A stretch of DNA of 10,247 bases. Origin: Rhizobium sp. Q54 (GTDB taxonomy: Bacteria > Bacteroidota > Bacteroidia > Flavobacteriales > Flavobacteriaceae). Positions within the stretch are counted from its first letter, which is position 1. Each line of letters opens with the position of its first letter. Positions 1 to 7,123 of this stretch are shown one piece after another. Where the stretch lies: the NCBI GenBank assembly GCA_943324395.2, contig CALPLL020000054.1, positions 1-10,247 of the forward strand, given 5' to 3'. Under the pieces are notes generated by a model that ran no database searches, was not told the DNA's origin, and was given only the letters and a program-made list of their open reading frames with translations. The position numbers and the translations under genes were made by a program.

Positions 1-2
1 AT

Positions 3-656
3 GTTGCACCTGTAGTGGTAACTCAAGCGCCACCTGTAATTACCGGTGGTTTAGTGCTTAATTTAGATGCTGCAAGTACTACAAGTTATTCTGGAACTGG
101 TACAACATGGTCTGATATTAGTGGTGCTAATAATCACTCAACACTAGCTGGAAATCCTACTTTTACTGCTGCATCGCCTAGTTATTTTACTTTTAATGGA
201 GGAAATAATGCCAATGTAAATTTTGCATGGACAACTGATTTTACCTGTAGTTTTTGGATTTATCCGATCAGTGCACCTGGAGGTGGATATTCTAGGATAG
301 TAAGTACCGCTCCTGGTGATAACTTTGAAATTGCAATAAATAGTAGTAATCAATTGAGTTATTACTCCCCAACGGTTGGCTGGCAAGGTAATTTTACAAC
401 AATTACAAGTGCTGCATGGAGCCAAGTTGTTTTTGTAAAAGTAGCAGGAAATCTTTCTATTTATGTAAATAATACTTTAGTAAGATCAACAACTCTTGGT
501 GTCAGCCCTGGAACTAAAATATATTTAGGTCAACGATATCAGTTTAATGAAGGCTCGAACGTTCGAATAGGAAGTTTTTTACTCTATAATTATGGTCTTT
601 CAGCTACTAATGTTTCTTCCAATTGGTTATCTCAAAAAGCTAGATTCGGGTATTAA
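3..656 (+). CDS. C-terminal part of a secreted LamG/jelly-roll domain protein (5' partial)
   Basis: The reading frame is open from position 3 with no stop before it, so this is the tail of a longer gene that begins outside the window; the GTG at 15 is not a convincing start. The visible 217 residues open with a Val/Pro-rich linker (VAPVVVTQAPPV). A Laminin-G/concanavalin-A-like jelly-roll domain follows from about residue 15 to the end. Its hallmarks are GLVLNLDAAS near the start, TTWSDISG, a central FTCSFWIYP strand, and the closing IGSFLLYNYGLS segment. Such domains usually bind carbohydrate or surface ligands and occur in Bacteroidota surface proteins and phage tail proteins. The composition is rich in Ser, Thr, Asn and Gly, as in exported proteins. 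The protein stops just after the domain (ending ARFGY), with no recognisable type IX secretion C-terminal domain. The domain call is fairly sure; ligand and full-length function are unknown. Confidence 0.75.
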   Translation, partial: VAPVVVTQAPPVITGGLVLNLDAASTTSYSGTGTTWSDISGANNHSTLAGNPTFTAASPSYFTFNGGNNANVNFAWTTDFTCSFWIYPISAPGGGYSRIVSTAPGDNFEIAINSSNQLSYYSPTVGWQGNFTTITSAAWSQVVFVKVAGNLSIYVNNTLVRSTTLGVSPGTKIYLGQRYQFNEGSNVRIGSFLLYNYGLSATNVSSNWLSQKARFGY

Positions 657-751
657 TTACCAAGAAAATAACTTTAACGTTTGTTGAATTTCAAATAAAT
701 CCTCTTTTTAATTTTCTTAGTAACTTTATTAGTAATTTTATAAAAAAAATC

Positions 752-1297
752 ATGAAAAAGAATTTTCTAATATTCGTACTTTTCATCTCAACTTCAATTG
801 CTATGAAAGCCCAAAATAACACTACAATCTACCAGTTTAAAGTAGAAGATTTATCTGGCAAAACTTTTGATTTTGCTTCTTTAAAAGGAAAGAAAATCTT
901 AATTGTAAATACGGCGTCAAAATGTGGGTATACACCGCAATATGAGCAATTAGAGGCGATTTATAATAAATATAAAAATAAAAACTTCGTTATAGTAGGT
1001 TTCCCTGCCAATAATTTTCTTTGGCAAGAGCCAGGAACCAACGCTGAAATAGCTACTTTCTGTCAAAGTAAATACGGAGTAACTTTCCCAATGATGGGTA
1101 AAATTTCTGTTAAAGGAAAAGACATGCATCCTATTTATCAATTTCTAACTCAAAAGAAATTAAACGGGGTTTTAGATTCTAAAGTAGAATGGAATTTTCA
1201 AAAATACCTAATAAACGAAAAAGGTGAACTAGAACAAGTTTATATGTCTGGGGTTAAACCTAATGATGAAAAAATAATAAACTGGATAGAAAAGTAA
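752..1297 (+). CDS. Exported glutathione peroxidase-family thiol peroxidase
   Basis: This 181-residue protein belongs to the glutathione peroxidase family, which reduces hydrogen peroxide and organic hydroperoxides. Residues 1-20 form a Lys-Lys-led hydrophobic signal peptide ending near KAQ, so it should act in the periplasm or outside the cell. The peroxidatic cysteine is Cys58 in NTASKCGYTPQY. The rest of the usual tetrad is visible as Gln92 in WQEPG and Trp147-Asn148 in EWNFQKYL. Cys104 in ATFCQSKYGVTFP sits where the resolving cysteine of thioredoxin-dependent members lies. The family cysteine in FPCNQF is replaced (FPANNF), leaving exactly two cysteines. Such enzymes normally take electrons from thioredoxin-like proteins rather than glutathione. 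The stop abuts that of the convergent acetyltransferase. Upstream, TAACTTTA (721-728) and TAATTTTA (733-740) are imperfect -7 boxes. The family is sure; the natural reductant is inferred. Confidence 0.93.
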   Translation: MKKNFLIFVLFISTSIAMKAQNNTTIYQFKVEDLSGKTFDFASLKGKKILIVNTASKCGYTPQYEQLEAIYNKYKNKNFVIVGFPANNFLWQEPGTNAEIATFCQSKYGVTFPMMGKISVKGKDMHPIYQFLTQKKLNGVLDSKVEWNFQKYLINEKGELEQVYMSGVKPNDEKIINWIEK

Positions 1298-1795
1298 TTA
1301 TTCCAAAAGCAATTGCATAAATACAGAGTCCAACCAACGATCAAATTTATATCCTGATTCCTTGATTATTCCCACGGTTTTGAAACCAAATTGCTCGTGA
1401 AAAATTATACTGCTTTTGTTTTCTGAATCAATAACTCCGATCATAGTATGCAAACCTTGGGATTTTGCCAATTCAATTAATTTAGCCATTATTAATTTAC
1501 CGATGCCTTTTCCTAATTCATCTGGAGAAATATAAACCGAATGTTCTACTGTGAATTTATAGGCCTCACGAAAACGAAAATCACTGTACATCCCAAAACC
1601 AACCAGTTTTCCATCGCGTTCAGCAACTATTACCGGAAATCCTTTGTTGATTTTATCGTCTAATATCGTTTTTTGAGTTTCAAAATCCCTGGTTTTATAA
1701 TCGTATAAAGCCGTCGAATTAAGAATATTAAAGTTTATAATATCTAAAATGGATTGGGTATCTTTAAATTCGTAAGATCTAAGAAGGATTTGCAT
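1298..1795 (-). CDS. GNAT-family N-acetyltransferase, phosphinothricin acetyltransferase-like
   Basis: This is a 165-residue cytoplasmic GNAT enzyme that transfers acetyl from acetyl-CoA to an amine. The pattern matches the PAT/Bar (MnaT-like) branch: an N-terminal Ile-Leu-Asn-Ser-Thr-Ala segment (24-29), GFPVIVAERDGKLVGFGMY (52-70), and VEHSVYISPDELGKGIG (83-99) carrying the acetyl-CoA pyrophosphate loop. After these come HTMIGVIDSENKSSIIFHE (116-134) with conserved Asn126 and His133, then GYKFDRWLDSVFMQ (148-161). Members acetylate phosphinothricin, methionine sulfone or sulfoximine, or other small amines, so the substrate here cannot be named. I chose the ATG at 1795, giving MQILLRSYEF, because the family starts there. 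A longer frame from 1846 adds 17 residues without family similarity and runs through a likely promoter. It converges on the peroxidase with zero bases between the stops. Confidence 0.88.
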   Translation of the reverse strand: MQILLRSYEFKDTQSILDIINFNILNSTALYDYKTRDFETQKTILDDKINKGFPVIVAERDGKLVGFGMYSDFRFREAYKFTVEHSVYISPDELGKGIGKLIMAKLIELAKSQGLHTMIGVIDSENKSSIIFHEQFGFKTVGIIKESGYKFDRWLDSVFMQLLLE

Positions 1796-1812
1796 TTGGT
1801 AAAATTGTTTCT

Positions 1813-1820
1813 CAAAAATA
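1813..1820 (-). promoter_or_regulatory. Candidate -7 box of the GNAT gene
   Basis: On the minus strand this reads TATTTTTG, a full match to the Bacteroidota -7 consensus TAnnTTTG. It ends 17 bases before the ATG at 1795, implying a short leader. No clear TTG -33 element lies at the expected distance, so the call rests on the -7 box and its position alone. It supports the shorter start of the acetyltransferase. Confidence 0.4.
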
Positions 1821-1859
1821 ATAAAACTATTTGTAGTTTCTAGCATAAACCTTTACAAC

Positions 1860-1871
1860 TTTGTACCTTTG
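1860..1871 (+). promoter_or_regulatory. Candidate -7 promoter box for menD
   Basis: TTTGTACCTTTG contains TACCTTTG (1864-1871), matching the Bacteroidota -7 consensus TAnnTTTG. The menD ATG lies 21 bases downstream. The same 12 bases occur before the next gene at nearly the same distance (3577-3588). A good TTG -33 element is not seen here, so promoter strength is uncertain. Confidence 0.55.
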
Positions 1872-1892
1872 CATTCTAATTTGAACCCAATA

Positions 1893-3554
1893 ATGATTTA
1901 TCCAAAAATACCCTTAGCGCAAAGCATAATTGAAATTTGTCTCGCTCAAGGACTAAATCATATCGTAATTTCTCCAGGTTCAAGAAACGCACCATTAACA
2001 ATTGGCTTTGTAAATAATCCGAAATTTACTTGTTACAGTGTCGCTGATGAAAGAAGTGCCGCTTTTTTTGCGTTGGGAATTGCGCAGCAAACAAAAAAAC
2101 CAGTCGCTTTAGTTTGTACGTCTGGATCGGCATTATTAAATTATTATCCCGCTTTTGCTGAAGCTTTTTATAGTCAAATTCCGTTGGTGGTAATAAGTGC
2201 CGATCGGCCTTTAGATAAAATTGATATTGGCGACGGCCAAACCATTCGTCAAGAAAATGTATTTCAAAATCATTCTTTATACAATGCCAATTTAGTTGAA
2301 GGAGCTTCATTTGAAAATGATCTTAAAATCACCAAAGCAATTCATCATTCTATAATAAATAAAGGTCCTGTGCATATAAATGCCCCTTTTGAAGAGCCTT
2401 TGTATGAAACTGTAAATGCACTTTCTATAAACGTCGAAACTTTCGCTATTGCAAATGATACTCCTACCGTTGAATTGTCAAATTGGGATGAATTTGCTAC
2501 AATTTGGAATTCATCAAAAAAGAAATTGGTACTTGTTGGTATAAATGATCCAAATTCTATCGATAATTCAATCGTTGACTTTTTAGCAAATGATTCTTCG
2601 GTTGTGGTAATGACGGAAACGACATCTAATTTTCATCATCCTACTTTTATAAATAACATAGACACTATAATTACTCCATTTTCACAATCTGAATTTGAAA
2701 ATTTCCAACCGGATATATTGGTCACTTTTGGCGGAATGGTAGTTTCAAAAAGAATAAAAGCGGCTTTAAGAAAATACCAACCAAAACACCATTGGCACAT
2801 AGATTCTCTGAGGGCTTACAATACTTACGGATGTTTAACGGAACATTTTAAAATTTCTCCAAATGTTTTTTTCAGCCATTTTATTCCATTAGTAGAACCT
2901 ATTGAAAGTGACTATTTTGCTAATTTTGAGTCTATAAACCAACTTAGAAAAGATAAAACGGCAAATTATTTGTCAAAAATAACTTTTTCAGATTTTAAAG
3001 TTTTTGAAAAAATAATTCAGAGTTTACCATTAAATTCTCATTTGCAAATTGGTAATAGTTCAGCTATTCGTTACGCGCAATTAATCGATATTCACCCGTC
3101 AATTGAGGTTTTTTGTAATCGAGGAACAAGCGGAATTGACGGAAATACCTCTACCGCTATTGGCGCGGCTGTAGCCAATGACAAACCAACTATTTTAATC
3201 ACCGGCGATATTAGTTTTTTCTACGATTCTAATGGATTGTGGAATAATTACATTCCTAAAAACTTCAAAATTATTTTAATTAATAATGGAGGAGGAGGAA
3301 TTTTTAGGATCTTACCTGGACATGATGAAACTCCTGTTTTTAATACTTTTTTTGAAACTTCCCATTGTTTAACTGCTGAAAAACTAGCTAAAATGTATGA
3401 TTTTGATTATGCAATTGCAAGTGATGAATATAGCTTAGAATCAGGAATCAAGAACCTTTATTCTAATAATACTAAGCCTTTTATTTTAGAAATTTTTACC
3501 CCAACTCGTGAAAACGATAAAGTTTTATTACAATTTTTTAAAGAGTTGATTTAA
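1893..3554 (+). CDS. menD: 2-succinyl-5-enolpyruvyl-6-hydroxy-3-cyclohexene-1-carboxylate synthase (MenD)
   Basis: MenD is a cytoplasmic thiamine-diphosphate (ThDP) enzyme. It adds the succinic semialdehyde-ThDP unit from 2-oxoglutarate to isochorismate, the first committed step of classical menaquinone synthesis. The 553-residue length is typical. Visible signatures in order are VISPGSRNAPLTIG (25-38) with substrate-binding Arg31, ADERSAAFFALG (51-62) with the ThDP-activating Glu53, CTSGSALLNYYPAFAEA (75-91), SADRP (102-106), and QTIRQENVF (116-124). The C-terminal half carries CNRGTSGIDGNTSTAIGAA (408-426) and the cofactor-binding stretch from Gly438-Asp439 to Asn464-Asn465 followed by GGGGIF. 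I start at the ATG at 1893 (MIYPKIPLAQ); an upstream in-frame TTG at 1869 lies inside the -7 box. A CvfB-like gene follows after 54 bases, with its own promoter. menB and menA lie further downstream in the window, but menF, menH, menC and menE are not present. Confidence 0.97.
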   Translation: MIYPKIPLAQSIIEICLAQGLNHIVISPGSRNAPLTIGFVNNPKFTCYSVADERSAAFFALGIAQQTKKPVALVCTSGSALLNYYPAFAEAFYSQIPLVVISADRPLDKIDIGDGQTIRQENVFQNHSLYNANLVEGASFENDLKITKAIHHSIINKGPVHINAPFEEPLYETVNALSINVETFAIANDTPTVELSNWDEFATIWNSSKKKLVLVGINDPNSIDNSIVDFLANDSSVVVMTETTSNFHHPTFINNIDTIITPFSQSEFENFQPDILVTFGGMVVSKRIKAALRKYQPKHHWHIDSLRAYNTYGCLTEHFKISPNVFFSHFIPLVEPIESDYFANFESINQLRKDKTANYLSKITFSDFKVFEKIIQSLPLNSHLQIGNSSAIRYAQLIDIHPSIEVFCNRGTSGIDGNTSTAIGAAVANDKPTILITGDISFFYDSNGLWNNYIPKNFKIILINNGGGGIFRILPGHDETPVFNTFFETSHCLTAEKLAKMYDFDYAIASDEYSLESGIKNLYSNNTKPFILEIFTPTRENDKVLLQFFKELI

Positions 3555-3561
3555 CTCCAAA

Positions 3562-3588
3562 TTGCAAACATTCAATTTTGTACCTTTG
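3562..3588 (+). promoter_or_regulatory. Promoter of the S1-domain (CvfB-like) gene
   Basis: TTG at 3562-3564 and TACCTTTG at 3581-3588 are separated by 16 bases, close to the Bacteroidota housekeeping promoter pattern (TTG near -33, TAnnTTTG near -7). The ATG at 3609 lies 20 bases beyond the -7 box. It overlaps no coding sequence, and the gap after menD is just large enough to hold it, so this gene can be transcribed independently of menD. Confidence 0.65.
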
Positions 3589-3608
3589 GCCATTAGAAAA
3601 GTAGAATA

Positions 3609-4463
3609 ATGATTGAAATAGGAAAATACAATACGCTAACCATATTAAGAGATACAAAAGTTGGTTTATTTTTAGGAAATCCACAAGAAGATCCTGAAGG
3701 AATAAATGATATCCTTTTGCCAAATAAATACGTTCCAAATAAATATGAAATTGGTGATGAATTGACAGTATTTGTTTATTTAGATCATGAAGAACGTCCA
3801 GTTTCTACAACACTTGAACCTTATATTCTTTTAAATGAATTTGCGCTTTTACGTGTTAATTATGTTAATCAAATTGGTGCATTCATGGATTGGGGAATGG
3901 AAAAAGACATTTTAGTTCCTTTTAAAGAACAAGCTCGCCCTATGGAAAAAGGAAAACGCTATTTGGTTTATCTTTATATGGATGAAAAAACAAATCGATT
4001 AGTAGCCTCTAGTAAAACCAATCAATTTTTAAATAATGACCATTTAACAGTTGAAAAAGGCGAAGAAGTTGATCTAATTGTTTCTCATATTACAGAAATA
4101 GGAATAAACGTAATCATAAACGAACAACACAAAGGCTTAATTTATAAAGATGAAGTTTATGACGATTCCATTCGAACTGGAGATCGATTACGTGGTTATA
4201 TTAAAACCATTCGTCCTGATAATAAAATAGATGTTGCACTTCAAATCCAAGGTTATCAAAGTATTGAGCCCAATGCTCAATTAATTTTAGAAGAATTAAA
4301 AGCCAGTAGAGGTTTTTTAAGATTGACCGATAATTCTCACCCTGAGGACATTAAAACGGTTTTGAAAATGAGTAAAAAAACCTTTAAAAAAGCCATTGGT
4401 GCACTTTATCGAGAAAAAGTAATCGAAATTAAGGAAGATGGAATTTATTTATTGAAAGAATAA
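3609..4463 (+). CDS. CvfB-family S1-like RNA-binding protein
   Basis: This 284-residue soluble protein has the CvfB/YitL architecture of tandem S1-type OB folds with a C-terminal winged helix. The first S1-like unit is residues 1-66, starting MIEIGKYNTLTILRDTKVGL and including DILLPNKY. The second is about 77-136, with NQIGAFMDWGMEKDILVPF followed by an Arg/Lys-rich strand. The third is about 150-216, with ITEIGINVIINEQHKGLIY and the IKTIRPDNKIDVAL strand. The winged helix spans roughly 222-284 and ends with VIEIKEDGIYLLKE. In Firmicutes, CvfB affects virulence-factor expression and binds RNA; in Bacteroidota its role is not established, so only RNA binding is inferred. It sits downstream of menD with its own promoter and converges on the PH-domain gene across 21 bases with no hairpin. 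No link to menaquinone chemistry is visible. Confidence 0.9.
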   Translation: MIEIGKYNTLTILRDTKVGLFLGNPQEDPEGINDILLPNKYVPNKYEIGDELTVFVYLDHEERPVSTTLEPYILLNEFALLRVNYVNQIGAFMDWGMEKDILVPFKEQARPMEKGKRYLVYLYMDEKTNRLVASSKTNQFLNNDHLTVEKGEEVDLIVSHITEIGINVIINEQHKGLIYKDEVYDDSIRTGDRLRGYIKTIRPDNKIDVALQIQGYQSIEPNAQLILEELKASRGFLRLTDNSHPEDIKTVLKMSKKTFKKAIGALYREKVIEIKEDGIYLLKE

Positions 4464-4484
4464 TTATTCGAGATCAGAATTAAA

Positions 4485-4916
4485 TTAAACTACTTCAAAA
4501 TTGGTGTTTATTTTTAGCAACTCTTCAAGGAAAATAGCTTCTTGATCTGGTGAAATATAGATTTCATCGTACTTATTAAAATAAACAATAAGTCCCTTAG
4601 TATTTAAAGCAGGTTTAAAGGTTACAGGTACAATTAAACCCGAATGATGCTCTATTTTTCTAATCGTGTTAATGTTAATATTTCCTCGAAAAGGTCCTGA
4701 GTTAAAAACTATAATTTCCTCTTTGATACTATATTTTGTATCCAATAATATCCAAATAATCGTTGTTACAATACCAATCATTATTGCATTAAAAATATAA
4801 ATTGAAGGCTCTTCTTCCTTTGGTTTTTTGATAAATAGGATCACAGTAAGTCCAAAAGCTATTACCCACATTATTGCATTTAAATACCGATTCTTTGAAG
4901 AAACAAACGTTTTCAT
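4485..4916 (-). CDS. Small membrane protein with bacterial PH-like domain
   Basis: This predicted 143-residue protein begins MKTFVSSKNRYLNAIMW. Two hydrophobic segments, about residues 11-29 and 39-58, are joined by a charged loop (KKPKEEEPS) and look like a membrane hairpin. The remaining region (about 61-137) resembles the small bacterial PH-like domain group formerly called DUF1200: a YSIKEEIIVFNSGPFRG strand pair, INTIRKIEHHSG, KGLIVYFNKYDEIYISP, and a closing helix EAIFLEELLKIN. The function of such proteins is unknown, and there are no cysteines. I chose the ATG at 4916 because it follows the stop of the barrel gene (4918-4920) by one base, so the two are almost certainly co-transcribed. 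A longer frame from 4982 only adds residues overlapping the barrel's C-terminus. The topology is a reading of hydrophobicity and the domain call is from recall. Confidence 0.7.
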   Translation of the reverse strand: MKTFVSSKNRYLNAIMWVIAFGLTVILFIKKPKEEEPSIYIFNAIMIGIVTTIIWILLDTKYSIKEEIIVFNSGPFRGNININTIRKIEHHSGLIVPVTFKPALNTKGLIVYFNKYDEIYISPDQEAIFLEELLKINTNFEVV

Positions 4917-4917
4917 T

Positions 4918-6642
4918 TTAGAAGGATTTTGTAAGTGATAAGGCAATTCCACTACTAGGAGGAACAAATCGACAAACGCCACCTGCGCAAACTAAACCAC
5001 CACGTTGTCTTCCATAACTCAATGCAATTCTTGAACTCCCTTTGGTATAAGCAGTTCCTAGATTGTAAAAATGAATCCTAAATTGATCACTCACATCATC
5101 AATTAGATTGGAGTGTTTATCAAATCCATAATTATACATGTCGGAAACGTAAAACGACCAATTTAAATTATGACTATATTCCAACATTAATGCCGCCCAA
5201 TTTTTTCTATCTGAATTTGCCCACATATGTTCTGCAGCAATTTTTATAGATTTAGTAGTAGTTAATTTATAAGATATTTCGGGTGCTATAATAAATGAAT
5301 TTACTTGAACATTTAATGAAGCGGCTATCAATTGATGATCGTAATATTGATTGATAATAATTAGACTACCTTGTAAATTTGGATTAAATTTTTTGGTGAT
5401 TTCAAAATTATAATCTGAAAAATATTTTTTTCCAGAAGCAAAAAAATCTGTTTTATAATCTGGTGGATATAAGATGTAATCTCCTTTTAGGTTAAACCAA
5501 TTGGAAGCATTTAAAGCAATTTTTGTTCCGTATTTTCCTCCAAGTAAAGAGCCTTTTTTAAATTCGTAGAAAAAATCAATTTGACCTCCAATTTCACCCG
5601 CTTTTGCAATTCCGTTTTCAGAAACTATACTCACGCTTTTTTGAGCTTGAAAAACATAAATATTCGCTAAATTAGAATGATGCTGCTTCGTTAAACTTGG
5701 AACAAAATTCATCATTCGGTCATTGTAAGCTATACTAGTTTGTTCAGGTGAAAATACTTCGGGATTTCTTTCAGATAGAAAATTCATATTTTCAATTCTC
5801 CTTAATGTTACATCTAAACCAACTCCTTTTTTGGTATAACCAAAATTGGTAAGTAAAGCACTTCCTGGTTTTACAAACGAATTGCTAATTTTTATTGGAT
5901 ATAAAATTGCATCTTCTGATTTATAATTGTATTCAGAATTTAAATAAAAAGAGTTGTGGCTATAATTAAATCTACCTGCAAATGAATTAGTAAGTTCTTT
6001 AAAATTAGGGTTTAAAATAATTGTTTTATCTTCTCTTCCAACATAGGAAAATCCTACAGATAAATCAGATTTTGTCATTTTTAAAATACCTGACAGGTTA
6101 ATATCAGAATTAAATCCATAAATCGTTCCTTTTCCAACATCAAATCCTGTTCTTTGATTTCCATAAAGACCTGTAAAAGATAAGTTTTCTGTAGGGCGCA
6201 ATACGATTTTGCCACCTCGAATAGCATTATTAATACCTAATGACCGATCTTCCCAGCTTCTTAATAATAGTCCGCTTCCAAATTGTTCGTAAAAATATCC
6301 TGCGGTTAAATCTATTTTTTCAGTTTTATAATTTAAATAATAGGTTCCTAAGCTAGTTTTTTCATATTTTGGGTTGAAATTTAAAAGTGATTTTGGAGCA
6401 TAAGATTCTGCTTGAATTCCTGCAGTCCACTTGCCGTAATTATAGTTTAGCAATAGATAATTATTTGATCTAATAGGTTGTTCGGGATGATTTATTTCTC
6501 TTTCAACATCATTTAAATACCATTGAGAATTAGATTCAAAACCGCCAAATAATCTGCCTTTAGTTTTTTCTTTCTTTGAATCAGTTTGAGAAAATATTGA
6601 AATTGAACTACAAATAGCAATCAGGAAAATATATTTTTTCAT
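4918..6642 (-). CDS. Predicted outer-membrane beta-barrel protein, DUF6029-like
   Basis: This 574-residue protein begins with a signal peptide (MKKYIFLIAICSSISIFSQ). The rest is dominated by alternating aromatic and polar strands typical of outer-membrane barrels, and it ends in SLTKSF, whose terminal Phe suits a BAM recognition strand. From recall it matches the Bacteroidota family DUF6029, of unknown function; the conserved core is residues 117-143, with FYEQFGSGL and SWEDRSLGINNAIRG. The only cysteines in the mature chain are Cys552 and Cys557, in VCAGGVCRFVPPSSG just before the last strand, where they could form a disulfide in a loop. It lies one base after the TlpA-like gene stop and one base before the PH gene, in a tight operon. 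Barrel nature and secretion are well supported; any transport or redox role is inference. Confidence 0.82.
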   Translation of the reverse strand: MKKYIFLIAICSSISIFSQTDSKKEKTKGRLFGGFESNSQWYLNDVEREINHPEQPIRSNNYLLLNYNYGKWTAGIQAESYAPKSLLNFNPKYEKTSLGTYYLNYKTEKIDLTAGYFYEQFGSGLLLRSWEDRSLGINNAIRGGKIVLRPTENLSFTGLYGNQRTGFDVGKGTIYGFNSDINLSGILKMTKSDLSVGFSYVGREDKTIILNPNFKELTNSFAGRFNYSHNSFYLNSEYNYKSEDAILYPIKISNSFVKPGSALLTNFGYTKKGVGLDVTLRRIENMNFLSERNPEVFSPEQTSIAYNDRMMNFVPSLTKQHHSNLANIYVFQAQKSVSIVSENGIAKAGEIGGQIDFFYEFKKGSLLGGKYGTKIALNASNWFNLKGDYILYPPDYKTDFFASGKKYFSDYNFEITKKFNPNLQGSLIIINQYYDHQLIAASLNVQVNSFIIAPEISYKLTTTKSIKIAAEHMWANSDRKNWAALMLEYSHNLNWSFYVSDMYNYGFDKHSNLIDDVSDQFRIHFYNLGTAYTKGSSRIALSYGRQRGGLVCAGGVCRFVPPSSGIALSLTKSF

Positions 6643-6643
6643 A

Positions 6644-7123
6644 TTACAAATTTTTTAATTTTTCAAATAATTCACTTTCTCCTCCAGGAGAATGTCCATT
6701 TTGAGTGTAAATAATCTCATTATTTTTAACCACAAGTAGATAAGGAACATTGGCAATTGATAAACTCCTTTTAAATTCTTGATTGCTATCTATTAAAATG
6801 GTGTAATCCCATCCTTTTCCATTAACCATTGGTTTTACCCTTTTTTCAGTTCTTGAATCATCAACTGAAACAGCAATTAATTCTACATTTATTTTTTGCT
6901 TCCAATCGCTATATACATCGTTTATAGCATCCAATTCCTGAATACAAGGTGCGCACCATGTTGCCCAAAATGAATATACATAAAGAACATCTTTTTTCTG
7001 AAAATCTAAATTTGAATTAACCAATTCACCTTTAAGGTTTTTTAATTTAACATTAGGAAGTTGGTGTTGCGCATAAGCTACTAAGTTGATAAAAGATAAT
7101 AGAATTAATAGTGCTTTTTTCAT
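6644..7123 (-). CDS. Exported TlpA/ResA-like thioredoxin-fold thiol-disulfide oxidoreductase
   Basis: This 159-residue protein starts with a signal peptide (MKKALLILLSFINLVAYAQ) and contains one thioredoxin-like domain of the TlpA/ResA/AhpC-TSA type. The active site is SFWATWCAPC with Cys57 and Cys60, and the cis-proline loop is Pro127 in ANVPYLLVV. These are the only cysteines. TlpA-like proteins normally act in the periplasm, reducing or rearranging disulfides in cytochrome c maturation or other redox tasks; the partner here is not known. It is the first gene of a three-gene operon with the barrel and PH-domain genes, its stop one base from the barrel's start. It is transcribed divergently from the Omp28-like lipoprotein, which also carries a CxxC thioredoxin-like motif, suggesting a shared envelope redox function. 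No lipobox is seen. Confidence 0.93.
   Translation of the reverse strand: MKKALLILLSFINLVAYAQHQLPNVKLKNLKGELVNSNLDFQKKDVLYVYSFWATWCAPCIQELDAINDVYSDWKQKINVELIAVSVDDSRTEKRVKPMVNGKGWDYTILIDSNQEFKRSLSIANVPYLLVVKNNEIIYTQNGHSPGGESELFEKLKNL

Noticed and set aside
144..425. Minus-strand open frame of 93 codons within the LamG gene
   Set aside because: It is antisense to a recognisable domain and its product is Cys/Ile/Thr-rich with no family signature; treated as a shadow frame.
950..1141. Minus-strand open frame of 63 codons within the peroxidase gene
   Set aside because: It lies wholly inside a strongly conserved gene and its product shows no recognisable motif.
1869..1892. Longer menD start at a TTG codon
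   Set aside because: The TTG lies inside the TACCTTTG promoter box and the added eight residues are absent from MenD; ATG at 1893 is used.
2026..2310. Minus-strand open frame of 94 codons within menD
   Set aside because: It is antisense to the conserved ThDP and substrate-binding region of MenD and has no features of its own.
3538..3738. Minus-strand open frame of 66 codons across the menD-CvfB gap
   Set aside because: It overlaps the ends of two real genes and the promoter between them; the hydrophobic stretch is explained by A/T-rich antisense codons.
4917..4982. Longer start of the PH-domain gene
   Set aside because: The added residues overlap the barrel's C-terminus in another frame, while the ATG at 4916 follows the barrel stop by one base.
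6640..6646. Possible fusion or frameshift between the TlpA-like and barrel genes
   Set aside because: The TAA of the first is followed by one base and then an ATG leading into a clear signal peptide, so these are two separate exported proteins.
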